Positions 17,003 through 26,137 of a stretch of DNA of 64,000 nt are shown here, one piece after another. The stretch lies in assembly GCA_900313015.1 (NCBI GenBank), contig OMPR01000010.1, positions 62,001 through 126,000 of the forward strand. Reading direction: 5' to 3'. Source of the stretch: Rhodobacteraceae bacterium EL53 (GTDB lineage Bacteria > Pseudomonadota > Alphaproteobacteria > Rhodobacterales > Rhodobacteraceae). The first letter of the stretch is position 1. Each line of letters begins with the position of its first letter. A program made the position numbers and the translations under genes. The notes beneath the pieces were generated by a model, which saw nothing but the letters and a program-made list of their open reading frames with translations, was not told where the DNA came from and did no database searches.

Positions 17003-18021
17003 GCCCAATTCCCCTTGGACATCAGACCCAAGATTTCGAGCTGACGCCAGTTGATGTATTTCTCAGACCACTTGCACCAAAGCTCGGGATGCTCGCTCAA
17101 TTTGTCGGCGTATGCAGCGTATTCACGCGATCCAGCATAGTGCTGCTTACGGGATTGCTCCTCTTGTGCTTTTGCGGTGAAAGTGTCCAAAAACTTGGTA
17201 TGCAGCAATGCGCCGCTGGCCTTTTCACCGCCCCATTCATCGTAAACCTGATTGAGACCACGCGGCAGCAACGCATGAGTGGAACTCACGTAGGCGTATC
17301 GCTTGGTCCATTTGACCAACGGGATTTTGTTCAGAGCGGGCGCGCTTTTGGGGGTTTCGGGAAAGAAAACCCGACTGCGTGGGCCACCTTGAATCCAAAG
17401 GTTCCCGTAAGTCGCGTTCTTTTTGATTGTGTAGTTGCCAGAGTCGAACCAGCTTGCGATCTCGAGCGGGTTTTGCCCTTCCTGATATGGGTTCTCGTCC
17501 AGCTTTCCCTTGGGATACACATCAACAAGCATGGCGCTAAAACTGCGTATTGACGAATTGTCGAGCCAATCGGTCAATGCCTGAATGGGCCGTGTATCGC
17601 AGAACGGATAAACAAAGAATTCATCCGGGTCGACCACCAGCGTCCAGTGATCATTGCCGTATGTGCGCTGGAGCCAGTTCATCCAATCGACGCCAAAATT
17701 GGCGCGTTTGTAGCTGTGCTTGGTGTTCCAAACAGAAACATCCCGCTGCCCGTTTAGATAATCCAGCGTTCCGTCGGTGCTGTCATTGTCCACGAATAGG
17801 AAATGATCAACACCCAGATCGCGGTAGTACCGCAGGAAATACGGTAGTCGTACTTTTTCATTTCTAAAGGTGCTGACGAGAATGACATCGTTGGGGCGAA
17901 TGGCGGCGGTGTTGTTTTGAACCGAGCGCAACTCTCTGGACTTGCGCATGCAGCGCAACAGGCGACGCCGGCGCCGCACTCTCATCCGATAGGAGTCCCA
18001 AAGGCTCACGTGTCGATCCAA
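16999..18021 (-). CDS. Family 2-like glycosyltransferase
   Basis: The 340-residue protein has a GT-A type nucleotide-sugar fold: HFLFVDNDSTDGT, then VVDPDEFFVY, which supplies the metal-binding D-x-D. It ends in a helical tail. It is clearly related to the protein at 18196-19236, with shared blocks such as LNKIPLVKW and LLHTKFL. The TTG at 18021 gives MDRHVS; a GTG at 18009 with GGAT upstream is an equally good start, and the paralogue does not settle the choice. It heads an operon with the GT14 and sulfotransferase genes. Confidence 0.82.
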   Translation of the reverse strand: MDRHVSLWDSYRMRVRRRRRLLRCMRKSRELRSVQNNTAAIRPNDVILVSTFRNEKVRLPYFLRYYRDLGVDHFLFVDNDSTDGTLDYLNGQRDVSVWNTKHSYKRANFGVDWMNWLQRTYGNDHWTLVVDPDEFFVYPFCDTRPIQALTDWLDNSSIRSFSAMLVDVYPKGKLDENPYQEGQNPLEIASWFDSGNYTIKKNATYGNLWIQGGPRSRVFFPETPKSAPALNKIPLVKWTKRYAYVSSTHALLPRGLNQVYDEWGGEKASGALLHTKFLDTFTAKAQEEQSRKQHYAGSREYAAYADKLSEHPELWCKWSEKYINWRQLEILGLMSKGNWA

Positions 18022-18195
18022 CTTTCACTTTACCGCCCCTAGCACCGAATACGTCGTGTAACAGGACAAAACGGGGCGAATATCAACTTATGTCATCTTT
18101 TCTTTCATGGAATCAACGGATTTAGAAAGAGTTACGAATGGGGAATGAATTTGTCATAACGTCATATTTAGGCTGCCAAGATCTATTCTTGAGTT
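18022..18195. other. Intergenic gap between the two glycan operons
   Basis: This 174-base A/T-rich stretch separates the GT2 gene ending at 18196 from the GT2 gene starting near 18021. It probably holds the promoter of the downstream GT2-GT14-sulfotransferase operon. No hairpin followed by a T-run, and no RNA gene, is evident. Confidence 0.4.
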
Positions 18196-19236
18196 TCACC
18201 ACCCACCAGAGCACATCAAGCCTAAAGATTCCAGTTGTTGCCAACCGGTATAACGCGTGGAATTTGTTGTCCATAAGTCGGGCGATTCAGTGATCTGGTC
18301 ATAGTAATCATCAAAATCAGACGGCGTATGAAAGTGTTGTGCACGCTGTTTTTCGATCGCGGATTTGGAAACAATCTCGGGTAGGAATTTGGTGTGAAGT
18401 AAGACGCCTGAAGGGGATGCTCCGCCCGGGCCTTCGTATGTGCTGTTCAGATGCCGGGGCAGGGCTGAATGGCATGAGTTTACATAAGCGTAGCGCCTGT
18501 TCCATTTGACCAAGGGGATTTTGTTCAATGTGGGTGACCGGTTAGGGGTTTGGGCAAAGAACATACGTTCGCGCGCGCCGCCTTGGACCCATAGATTGCT
18601 CAAAGGCTGTTGTCGCTGTGCACGATACGGCGCGGCATCAAACCAAGGCAAAGCGCGGACAGGGTCTTCGCCAGCGGTATAGGAGCACCCGTTCAGCGGT
18701 CCCTTTGGATATAGATCCAACAAATGGGCTCCGAAACTGTGACGCCCCTGTTGTTCCAACCAAGCGGTTAAGTCCTGCAGGGCCCGGCTTTCGTGGTGGG
18801 CATAGACCAATAGCTCGTCTGCATCCAACATCAGGCACCAATGCCCGTCCATGTACTTGATTTGCAGCCATGTCATCCAATCCAAACCAAAGCGGGCGGC
18901 ATGGTAGCTGTGTTTCGTGTGCCACAGCGAAACATCAGGCTGTTCCGTCAAAAAAGCGCGTGTGCCATCGTCGCTGTCGTTGTCGACGATCAGGAAATGC
19001 TGCACACCCAATTGGCGATGATAGCCCAGCACGTAGGGCAGGCGTGTGATTTCGTTGCGCTGGGTCATGACCGCGAGCACATCATTGGGTTTGATCTGAT
19101 CCGTGCGATCCGTGACGAGCGACAATTGATGGCGACTGCGAAAAGAGCGCCACAGCAACCGTCGACGTTTCCACCGCAGACGATAGGCATCTGCCCATCC
19201 AAGGTTGTCCAGTTCTGCGGTGGTGGTCTGCGTCAT
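18196..19236 (-). CDS. Family 2-like glycosyltransferase, paralogue of the 17 kb gene
   Basis: The 346-residue protein shares its whole length with the product of 16999-18021: QHFLIVDNDSDDGT, LMLDADELLVY, NLWVQGGARERMFF, LNKIPLVKW and LLHTKFLPE. The D-x-D motif is intact. ATG 19236 is chosen, with TAGGA 5 bases upstream and a 7-base gap after galE; a longer start inside galE is unlikely. It is the last gene of the cysQ-kdsB-galE operon. The sugar added is unknown; galE next door makes galactose a reasonable guess. Confidence 0.83.
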   Translation of the reverse strand: MTQTTTAELDNLGWADAYRLRWKRRRLLWRSFRSRHQLSLVTDRTDQIKPNDVLAVMTQRNEITRLPYVLGYHRQLGVQHFLIVDNDSDDGTRAFLTEQPDVSLWHTKHSYHAARFGLDWMTWLQIKYMDGHWCLMLDADELLVYAHHESRALQDLTAWLEQQGRHSFGAHLLDLYPKGPLNGCSYTAGEDPVRALPWFDAAPYRAQRQQPLSNLWVQGGARERMFFAQTPNRSPTLNKIPLVKWNRRYAYVNSCHSALPRHLNSTYEGPGGASPSGVLLHTKFLPEIVSKSAIEKQRAQHFHTPSDFDDYYDQITESPDLWTTNSTRYTGWQQLESLGLMCSGGW

Positions 19237-19243
19237 GCCTGTC

Positions 19244-20227
19244 CTAGTGGTTGTAATGCCCGGTCTGGTGCCATCGCCACGCATCGGTGATCATTGTCTC
19301 AAGCGTTGATCGGGTCGGATACCACCCTAGTTCTTGTTCTGCCCGTGTCGAACCTGAAACAAGCTTGGTGCAATCACCCGCCCGACGTGCCCCAATGTTG
19401 AAGGGAACTTGGTGGTTGGTCATGGCTTTGGCAGCGTCCATGACCTCTAGCACAGAAAACCCTGTGCCGGTTCCCAGATTGAACACGCGGCTGCCTTTGT
19501 CATCTTGAAGCCACTTTAGGCCCAGAACATGGGCATCTACCAAATCGCAAACATGCACGTAGTCACGGATGCAGGTTCCATCTGGTGTATCGTAATCTGT
19601 GCCGAAAACGGTCAACGCATCGCGCTTGCCGTCAATCGCATCCAGAATGAGCGGCACGAGATGTGTTTCAGGGCGATGGAATTCGCCTACCTGCGCCTCG
19701 GGATCCGCACCGGCGACGTTGAAATAGCGAAAGATAACACTGCGCAATCCGTATGCGGCTTCGAAGTCACGCAAGATGTCTTCGATCGCTCGCTTAGAGG
19801 CCCCATAGGCGTTCAGCGGATGTTGTGGTGTCGTTTCGTCCAGCACCACGTTGTCATGTTCGCCATAGGTGGCGCAGGTCGATGAAAAGACGAAATTCAG
19901 ACAGTTCGCGGCAACGGCTGCTTCGATCAGCGTCAGGGAGCCTGTTACGTTATTGGACCAGTATTTGCCGGGTTCTGACATCGCTTCGCCGACCTGGCTG
20001 AGAGCGGCAAAGTGCACGACAGCGACCGGGTCATATTTGGCAAACACCTCATCCAGCCTGCCGCGATCCAGCAGGTCACCCTGTTCAAACGGGCCAAATT
20101 GGACGGCATCCTGCCAACCTGTAATGAGGTTGTCGTAAGTAACGGGTGTAAATCCCGCTTGGGCCAATGCCTTGCACGCGTGAGAGCCGATATAGCCCGC
20201 GCCCCCTGTAACCAGAACATGAGACAT
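19244..20227 (-). CDS. galE: UDP-glucose 4-epimerase
   Basis: The 327-residue short-chain dehydrogenase-type epimerase has the NAD loop GGAGYIGS (residues 8-15), the catalytic serine/threonine in SSTCATYG and the Y141-x3-K145 pair in YGASK. It interconverts UDP-glucose and UDP-galactose (or the N-acetyl forms) for glycan synthesis. The length matches the family. It lies 12 bases after kdsB and 7 bases before the glycosyltransferase, so the sugar it makes is probably used by that enzyme. Confidence 0.93.
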   Translation of the reverse strand: MSHVLVTGGAGYIGSHACKALAQAGFTPVTYDNLITGWQDAVQFGPFEQGDLLDRGRLDEVFAKYDPVAVVHFAALSQVGEAMSEPGKYWSNNVTGSLTLIEAAVAANCLNFVFSSTCATYGEHDNVVLDETTPQHPLNAYGASKRAIEDILRDFEAAYGLRSVIFRYFNVAGADPEAQVGEFHRPETHLVPLILDAIDGKRDALTVFGTDYDTPDGTCIRDYVHVCDLVDAHVLGLKWLQDDKGSRVFNLGTGTGFSVLEVMDAAKAMTNHQVPFNIGARRAGDCTKLVSGSTRAEQELGWYPTRSTLETMITDAWRWHQTGHYNH

Positions 20228-20239
20228 AAAAGTACTTTC

Positions 20240-21040
20240 TTAATCCAAATTCATTTCGGCCATCATGGCCTGTATCTTGGGAACGTCTTCGGGGTTGTTC
20301 AATTCCCAGAACTGACGCCCTTTTGCGGCAACCTCAACACACAGAACCTTGCGACCATTTTCCATAAACCGCAGCTGTTCCAACCCTTCAAGGGTTTCCA
20401 ACGGGCCGGTTTCCCATGTCGGGTAAGCCGCAAGCGCTTCGGGGCGATAAGCATAGACACCCACGTGATGAAAAACAGGGGTCCCGTCGGCGTCATCGTA
20501 GGTCTTGGAGGTGAACGGAATCACTTCTTTTGAAAAGTACATCGCGCTGTTGTCTTGGGCGAAAACAGCGGTAGTGCCACCAACGCGCCCTTCTTTGCGG
20601 TCATTCAAAAGCCCATTCAGTGCGGTGCCATCACAGCGCAAGACTGGTGTTGCGACACCCGCCTCTGGCGCGTTCCTCAGCCCGGTTACCAGATCTTCGA
20701 CAAACCAATGCGGTGTCAAAGGTGCATCCCCTTGCAGGTTTACCACGATGTCGAAATCACCCCCCAAGGCGGCATGCGCTTCAGCACAGCGTTCAGTTCC
20801 GTTTGCGCAAGATTCCGATGTCATGACAACTTCGGCACCAAACGCTTCTGCAGCTTCGCGAATCCGGTCATCGTCCGTGGCGACAACAACCTTATCGACG
20901 CCTGACACTGCGTTGGCTGCACGCCAAGACCGTTCGATCAGAGTTTGCGATTGACCAGAGGCACCGGTCAACGGAACAAGCGGCTTACCGGGGTAACGGG
21001 TTGATGCATAGCGGGCGGGGATTGCGATCAGAACAGACAT
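20240..21040 (-). CDS. kdsB: CMP-Kdo synthetase (3-deoxy-manno-octulosonate cytidylyltransferase)
   Basis: The 266-residue enzyme starts MSVLIAIPARYASTRYPGKP, the CTP-binding signature of KdsB, and has NLQGDAPLTP and a conserved HHVGVYAYRPEAL segment. It activates Kdo with CTP for lipopolysaccharide inner core or for the Kdo linker of ABC-exported capsules. Its place between cysQ and galE, and not in the LPS block at 60-62 kb where kdsD lies, suggests a dedicated role in the local glycan, though it may also be the only copy in the cell. Start ATG overlaps the cysQ stop by one base. Confidence 0.92.
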   Translation of the reverse strand: MSVLIAIPARYASTRYPGKPLVPLTGASGQSQTLIERSWRAANAVSGVDKVVVATDDDRIREAAEAFGAEVVMTSESCANGTERCAEAHAALGGDFDIVVNLQGDAPLTPHWFVEDLVTGLRNAPEAGVATPVLRCDGTALNGLLNDRKEGRVGGTTAVFAQDNSAMYFSKEVIPFTSKTYDDADGTPVFHHVGVYAYRPEALAAYPTWETGPLETLEGLEQLRFMENGRKVLCVEVAAKGRQFWELNNPEDVPKIQAMMAEMNLD

Positions 21041-21837
21041 CAGGCCTCCTTCAGGTCAACGCCGGGGGCCAAAGCGATGAAAAACGGATTGGCATATCCA
21101 TCTTTGCCGTATTTCAGCGGGCTGTGGTCATCGAACCGCACAACCTGCCCACCGGCGCCGGTCAAAACAGCATGACCCGCGGCTGTGTCCCATTCCATGG
21201 TGCGGCCTACACGCGGGTAAAGATCCGCCTCGCCTGTCGCAATCAAACAGAACTTGAGCGATGACCCGGCGCTCTTGCTGTCTTTGACGTTGTATTTGTT
21301 GATGTAATCATCGGTCGCTTGATCGCGGTGCGATTTGGAGGCAACCACCAGCAACGCGGCGTTATCCGCATCTGATACGGATATCGGTGTGATCTCGCCA
21401 ACAGTGTTTTTGTCCAGCGCGCCAGTTTCTTCCACCGATTGCCCATCTGCTTGAGTATAGAACATACGGTTTTTTGCAGGTGCATAAACGACCCCGCGTG
21501 TGGGCACGCCGTTTTCAACCAGCGCAATGTTCACCGTGAAATCACCTCGGCGGTGGATAAATTCTTTGGTGCCATCCAGCGGATCAACGATCAGAAACGT
21601 ATCGCCGGTTGTTGAATGTGACTCAGCCTGTTCTTCGGTTACCAGCATCACATCAGGAAAAGCGGCGCGCAGCCCGTCGGAAATTAACGCATCCGCGGCC
21701 TCGTCTGCGGCAGTGACAGGGCTGTCATCGGATTTGACCTTAACCCCGAAATCGGCAGAGTCATAAATTTCCATGATTTTGTCACCGGCCTCAAGCGCCA
21801 GCGTGCGAATTACCGGAATTAGGTCGTCATAGGTCAC
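21040..21837 (-). CDS. cysQ: 3'(2'),5'-bisphosphate nucleotidase (PAP phosphatase)
   Basis: The 265-residue inositol-monophosphatase-fold enzyme has the metal sites TEEQ (68-71), DPLDGT (85-90) and a late EWDTAAGHAVL. CysQ removes the 3'-phosphate from PAP, the by-product of PAPS-using sulfotransferases and of sulfate assimilation. GTG 21837 is chosen with GGAG 7 bases before; the open frame extends to 21912 but would add unconserved residues. It is the first gene of cysQ-kdsB-galE-GT2 and its presence here fits the sulfotransferase in the next operon. Confidence 0.9.
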   Translation of the reverse strand: MTYDDLIPVIRTLALEAGDKIMEIYDSADFGVKVKSDDSPVTAADEAADALISDGLRAAFPDVMLVTEEQAESHSTTGDTFLIVDPLDGTKEFIHRRGDFTVNIALVENGVPTRGVVYAPAKNRMFYTQADGQSVEETGALDKNTVGEITPISVSDADNAALLVVASKSHRDQATDDYINKYNVKDSKSAGSSLKFCLIATGEADLYPRVGRTMEWDTAAGHAVLTGAGGQVVRFDDHSPLKYGKDGYANPFFIALAPGVDLKEA

Positions 21838-21959
21838 AAAAATGCTCCGATTTCGTGATTTGTTGATCTGAGAGACTGATGTTCTTATGCTTTGCAAGAA
21901 ACGGAACAGCAAGAATTCCGTGTCAGTTTCTGAGCAGTGCTACGAGAAAGACCACATAT

Positions 21960-22781
21960 ATGTTTCGTTATCGACGTCATGATTCCCTTCTGAGCGGCGC
22001 GCTCACAATGAGTGAGCTGATCTATCATGCGGTGGTCCGGAGTGTTCGGTCTGGGCACAGCAATGCGATTATCGCCTTGGGCAAGAACATGTTGCAGGTC
22101 GTGATCTTTGTTGGTGCGTTCTACATGCTGTTTATGATTCTGGGCATGCGGGGGTCAGCGCTGCGTGGTGATTTCGTGCTGTATATCATGTCTGGAATTT
22201 TCCTTTACATGACGCACATCAAGGCTGTCGGGGCTGTTGCCGGGGCCGAAGGGCCAAACAGTCCAATGATGCAGCACGCGCCGATGAACACCATTATCGC
22301 CATCGCTGCGGCTGCGTTTAGTTCACTTTATACGCAGTTTTTATCGCTTAGCATCATTCTGTTCGGCTACCATGTGGTTGTAAGGCCAATCGAAATTGAT
22401 GATCCAGGTGGCGCCTTTGGTATGCTGATTTTGGCTTGGTTTACGGGATGTGCTGTTGGATTGATTTTCTTGGCTTTGAAGCCTTGGTTCCCGACAGTTG
22501 TTGGTATCATGTCTACACTATACCAACGTGCCAATATGATCGCATCCGGTAAAATGTTTGTTGCAAATGCGCTGCCAACTTTCATGTTGAAGGTTTTTGA
22601 TTGGAATCCTTTGTTCCATGCCATTGATCAGTGCCGTGGGTTTGTGTTCCGCAACTACTTTCCGCACAATAGCAATTGGCACTATGCGTTGGGTGTAGGG
22701 TTGGTTTTGTTGATGTTGGGCTTGATGGGCGAATTTTATACCCGTCGGCATGTGTCTGTTAGCTGGTTTGCACGCCGATGA
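21960..22781 (+). CDS. ABC-2 type polysaccharide export permease (KpsM-like)
   Basis: The 273-residue inner-membrane protein has about six membrane segments and the general character of ABC-2 permeases of capsule or O-antigen exporters, with a cytoplasmic N-terminus and a C-terminal helix that ends in GEFYTRRHVSVSWF. No ATPase (KpsT-like) gene is adjacent. ATG 21960 is used because it begins the conserved part; ribosome site GAGAAAG is weak. It is divergent from cysQ, so the glycan operons and this transporter share a regulatory region, and it overlaps the next gene by ATGA. Confidence 0.75.
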   Translation: MFRYRRHDSLLSGALTMSELIYHAVVRSVRSGHSNAIIALGKNMLQVVIFVGAFYMLFMILGMRGSALRGDFVLYIMSGIFLYMTHIKAVGAVAGAEGPNSPMMQHAPMNTIIAIAAAAFSSLYTQFLSLSIILFGYHVVVRPIEIDDPGGAFGMLILAWFTGCAVGLIFLALKPWFPTVVGIMSTLYQRANMIASGKMFVANALPTFMLKVFDWNPLFHAIDQCRGFVFRNYFPHNSNWHYALGVGLVLLMLGLMGEFYTRRHVSVSWFARR

Positions 22782-23398
22782 AGATTCGCGCTCTTGCGAT
22801 TGCGTTGTTTTCCCTTTGCGGGTCGGCTTGGGCGGAAACGTTCCCGGCGTTGTATGAAGTGACGGGTGTTGCCGCTGATGATGTTCTGAATGTTCGAAGT
22901 GCCCCAAATGCGGGCTCATCCAAAGTTGGAACTTTGGTACCTGATCAAAAGCAGATTGAAGTCGTCTTGATAGATGATGCTGCAAAGTGGGGGCTGATCT
23001 CTCAGGGTGAAGGGGCTGGATGGGTTGCGATGCGGTTTATGCGCCGTATGGATCAGTCCGCTTGGCACAGCTTAAACCAACCCTTGTCGTGTTCTGGGAC
23101 GGAGCCGTTTTGGTCGCTCGGTTTTGATCCGGCGCAGCGTGCAATTTCGTTTGATTCGCTTGGTGAGTCCCCAGATCTGTTTGAATTGGAGGCGGGTGCT
23201 GTTCCGGAGGGGCGGCCTCCGTCTACATTAGGATGGCACGCGCGCTCACAAACCGCATCGATGTTTGCGACACTGCATCAGTCAACTTGTTCTGACGGGA
23301 TGTCAGACCGGGCCTATGGCTTGTCCGTCGATCTGTTCATCCAGCAATCGGATGGGTTCGTTGGGTATTCCGGCTGCTGCTCCTTGGATGCACCTTAA
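22778..23398 (+). CDS. Exported SH3b-domain protein with conserved C-terminal region
   Basis: The 206-residue protein has a signal peptide (cleavage near SAWA-ET), a bacterial SH3 domain (about residues 25-90, with VLNVRSAPN and GAGWVAMRFM), then a C-terminal segment starting LSCSGTEPFWSLGF that resembles small periplasmic proteins of the COG3650 type. Four cysteines could form disulfides. It is periplasmic by prediction and function is unknown. It is coupled to the export permease by a 4-base ATGA overlap and ends in a 4-base overlap with convergent alkB. Confidence 0.75.
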   Translation: MKIRALAIALFSLCGSAWAETFPALYEVTGVAADDVLNVRSAPNAGSSKVGTLVPDQKQIEVVLIDDAAKWGLISQGEGAGWVAMRFMRRMDQSAWHSLNQPLSCSGTEPFWSLGFDPAQRAISFDSLGESPDLFELEAGAVPEGRPPSTLGWHARSQTASMFATLHQSTCSDGMSDRAYGLSVDLFIQQSDGFVGYSGCCSLDAP

Positions 23399-23997
23399 CC
23401 CGCAACACGCAGGGTCAAGTTGATGCGCCCCCCCTTGGGGAGCAGGCGGGAAGATTTGTATCGGATCCGGTCAATCCCGTGATAGGCCAACCGAGCTTCG
23501 CCACCCATTACAACAACATCCCCTGAGCTGAGCCAGATCGAATCTGATTTACCACCCCGCGTTGCGCTGCCCATACGGAAGAGGGCATCGTCCCCCAACG
23601 AAATAGATAACACCGGCCAAGAAAAATCCGCTTCATCCTTATCTTGGTGCATCCCCATCTTTGCTTTTTCGCCATAATAGTTGATCAAGCAGCTGTCGGG
23701 CAGGCGATCTTGTTGGGTTACAAGCCGCCAAACATCCAGAACACGCTGCGGGATATCTGGCCACTCCGTGCCTTTTGGGTGGGCGTCGGCGTAGCGATAT
23801 CCCTCTGCGTCAGATGTCCAGCCCAGATCCCCAGCAGATGTCATTCTGACCGACATCGGTTTCCCTTTCGGGGTCGTGGGGGAAAACAAAGGGGCGGTTT
23901 TCAGAATAGGGCGCAGCGCCTGAATCAGTTCTGCCTGCCAAGCGTTATTCAGCGCTGTTTTGTGAATCTCAAACCCTCGGAGAACAAGTCGGGTCAT
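23395..23997 (-). CDS. alkB: AlkB-type alpha-ketoglutarate-dependent DNA repair dioxygenase
   Basis: The 200-residue protein has the iron ligands H117-x-D119 in GMHQDKDE and H173 in LAYHGIDRI, and the 2-oxoglutarate arginines R191 and R197 in RINLTLR. E. coli AlkB has the same spacing. It removes alkyl groups from 1-methyladenine and 3-methylcytosine in DNA. ATG 23997 is used because GGAG lies 8 bases upstream; an in-frame extension to 24021 is possible. No ada or alkA gene is next to it. Confidence 0.92.
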   Translation of the reverse strand: MTRLVLRGFEIHKTALNNAWQAELIQALRPILKTAPLFSPTTPKGKPMSVRMTSAGDLGWTSDAEGYRYADAHPKGTEWPDIPQRVLDVWRLVTQQDRLPDSCLINYYGEKAKMGMHQDKDEADFSWPVLSISLGDDALFRMGSATRGGKSDSIWLSSGDVVVMGGEARLAYHGIDRIRYKSSRLLPKGGRINLTLRVAG

Positions 23998-24071
23998 GAA
24001 AGAAGCTCCATTCGTTATCAAAGCCTTGCCAAAAAAGGACGAAGAATCACAAAAAGCCGCATTTCACAGTG

Positions 24072-24100
24072 CTTGCAGCCCTCTTGTCTCGTCCCTATAT
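24072..24100 (+). promoter_or_regulatory. RpoH (sigma-32) heat-shock promoter of dnaK
   Basis: CTTG at 24072-24075 is followed after 18 bases by CCTATAT at 24094-24100, a full match to the alphaproteobacterial heat-shock pattern CTTG-N17/18-CYTATNT. Transcription would begin near 24107, giving a leader of about 105 bases before dnaK. Confidence 0.8.
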
Positions 24101-24211
24101 ACGCCGAGACGCGCGATGGTGTAGTGCTATTGCGCAACACGGATCGGGGCCAGAATGCCGTAATGGGTTCAGGCCTCGGGTAATCGCCTTGAAGAGAAAA
24201 GGGATCAAAGC

Positions 24212-26122
24212 ATGAGCAAGGTTATTGGTATTGACCTCGGGACCACAAACAGCTGCGTTGCCATCATGGACGGCTCGCAACCCCGGGTTATTGAAAACGC
24301 AGAAGGTGCACGCACCACTCCGTCGATCGTCGCATTTACTGACGACGAGCGTCTGGTAGGTCAGCCGGCAAAACGCCAGGCCGTCACCAACCCTGATAAC
24401 ACCGTTTTCGGTGTTAAGCGCCTGATTGGCCGTCGTAATGACGACGCGCATCTGGCCAAAGACAAGAAAAACCTGCCGTTCAACGTCATCAATGGTGGCA
24501 ACGGTGACGCATGGGTCGAAGCCAAGGGTGAGAAGTACTCTCCCTCGCAGATCTCAGCGTTTATTCTGGGTAAAATGAAAGAGACCGCCGAGAGCTATCT
24601 TGGCGAAGACGTGACGCAGGCGGTTATTACCGTTCCCGCGTACTTTAACGATGCTCAGCGTCAGGCGACCAAAGACGCCGGTAAAATCGCTGGCCTTGAA
24701 GTTCTGCGTATCATTAACGAGCCGACCGCGGCTGCGTTGGCCTATGGTCTCGACAAAGAAGAAACCCAGACCATCGCGGTATATGACCTTGGTGGTGGTA
24801 CCTTCGATGTGACCATTCTGGAAATCGACGACGGTTTGTTCGAAGTTAAATCGACCAACGGCGACACCTTCTTGGGTGGCGAAGACTTTGACATGCGCAT
24901 CGTCAACTACTTGGCTGAGCAATTCAAAAAAGAACACAACGTTGATCTGACCAAAGACAAAATGGCCCTGCAGCGTCTGAAAGAAGCTGCTGAAAAAGCC
25001 AAGATCGAACTGTCTTCTGCGAACCAGACCGAAATCAACCAACCCTTCATCTCGATGGATCCGTCCTCGGGTACGCCGTTGCACATGGTTTTGAAACTGA
25101 CACGCGCCAAGCTGGAATCTCTGGTTAGTGATCTGATCAAAGCTTCTATCAAGCCTTGTCAGGCTGCGTTGAAAGACGCCGGTTTGTCCGCAAACGAGAT
25201 CGACGAAGTCGTCCTGGTTGGTGGTATGACCCGTATGCCGCGCGTTGTTGAAGAAGTGACAAAGTTCTTTGGCAAAGAGCCGCACAAGGGTGTGAACCCG
25301 GACGAAGTTGTTGCGATGGGCGCTGCCATTCAGGCCGGTGTTCTGCAGGGCGACGTCAAAGACGTGGTTCTGTTGGATGTGACACCATTGTCTTTGGGTA
25401 TCGAAACCCTGGGTGGTGTATTCACACGCCTGATCGACCGTAACACTACGATCCCGACCAAGAAATCTCAGGTATTCTCGACTGCCGAAGATAACCAGAA
25501 TGCTGTGACTATCCGCGTGTTCCAAGGCGAACGCGAAATGGCTGCAGACAACAAGATTCTAGGTCAGTTCAACTTGGAAAGCATCCCGCCCGCACCGCGC
25601 GGCATGCCGCAGATCGAAGTGACTTTTGATATCGATGCCAACGGTATCGTATCGGTTGGGGCGTCTGATAAAGGCACCGGCAAAGAGCAAAAGATTACGA
25701 TCCAAGCGTCTGGTGGTTTGTCGGATGCGGACATCGAAAAGATGGTTCAGGACGCCGAAGAAAATGCCGAGGCTGACAAAGAACGTCGTGAGCTGATCGA
25801 AGCGAAAAACCAGGCCGAGAGCCTTATCCATTCGACTGAAAAGTCGATGGAAGAGCATTCGGACAAGGTAGATCCAACCACAATCGAAGCGATCGAGCTG
25901 GCAATTGTTGCGCTGAAAGACGAGATCGAAACAGACAATGCCGAAAAGATCAAGTCTGGCATCCAGAACGTAACCGAGTCTGCGATGAAGCTGGGTGAGG
26001 CAATTTATAAGTCGAGCCAAGCCGAGGCTGACGAAGAGCCAACAGCAGCAGATGCGGGTCCGGGCGAAGATGATATCGTCGATGCAGAGTTCGAAGATCT
26101 GGACAACGACAAACGTAAGTAA
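24212..26122 (+). CDS. dnaK: Chaperone protein DnaK (Hsp70)
   Basis: The 636-residue protein starts [17 protein letters not shown] and has the other Hsp70 signatures ([13 protein letters not shown] and [17 protein letters not shown]), a substrate-binding domain with [16 protein letters not shown], and an acidic C-terminal tail ending [11 protein letters not shown]. It is the main cytosolic foldase working with DnaJ and GrpE. It follows an RpoH-type promoter and precedes dnaJ by 75 bases with a very strong hairpin between them. Confidence 0.98.
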   Translation: MSKVIGIDLGTTNSCVAIMDGSQPRVIENAEGARTTPSIVAFTDDERLVGQPAKRQAVTNPDNTVFGVKRLIGRRNDDAHLAKDKKNLPFNVINGGNGDAWVEAKGEKYSPSQISAFILGKMKETAESYLGEDVTQAVITVPAYFNDAQRQATKDAGKIAGLEVLRIINEPTAAALAYGLDKEETQTIAVYDLGGGTFDVTILEIDDGLFEVKSTNGDTFLGGEDFDMRIVNYLAEQFKKEHNVDLTKDKMALQRLKEAAEKAKIELSSANQTEINQPFISMDPSSGTPLHMVLKLTRAKLESLVSDLIKASIKPCQAALKDAGLSANEIDEVVLVGGMTRMPRVVEEVTKFFGKEPHKGVNPDEVVAMGAAIQAGVLQGDVKDVVLLDVTPLSLGIETLGGVFTRLIDRNTTIPTKKSQVFSTAEDNQNAVTIRVFQGEREMAADNKILGQFNLESIPPAPRGMPQIEVTFDIDANGIVSVGASDKGTGKEQKITIQASGGLSDADIEKMVQDAEENAEADKERRELIEAKNQAESLIHSTEKSMEEHSDKVDPTTIEAIELAIVALKDEIETDNAEKIKSGIQNVTESAMKLGEAIYKSSQAEADEEPTAADAGPGEDDIVDAEFEDLDNDKRK

Positions 26123-26137
26123 CGGGTAAACCGGGCC

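Noticed and set aside
24554-25525. 323-codon open frame on the minus strand opposite dnaK
   Set aside because: It lies within dnaK, whose full protein is unmistakable; the antisense product resembles no family.
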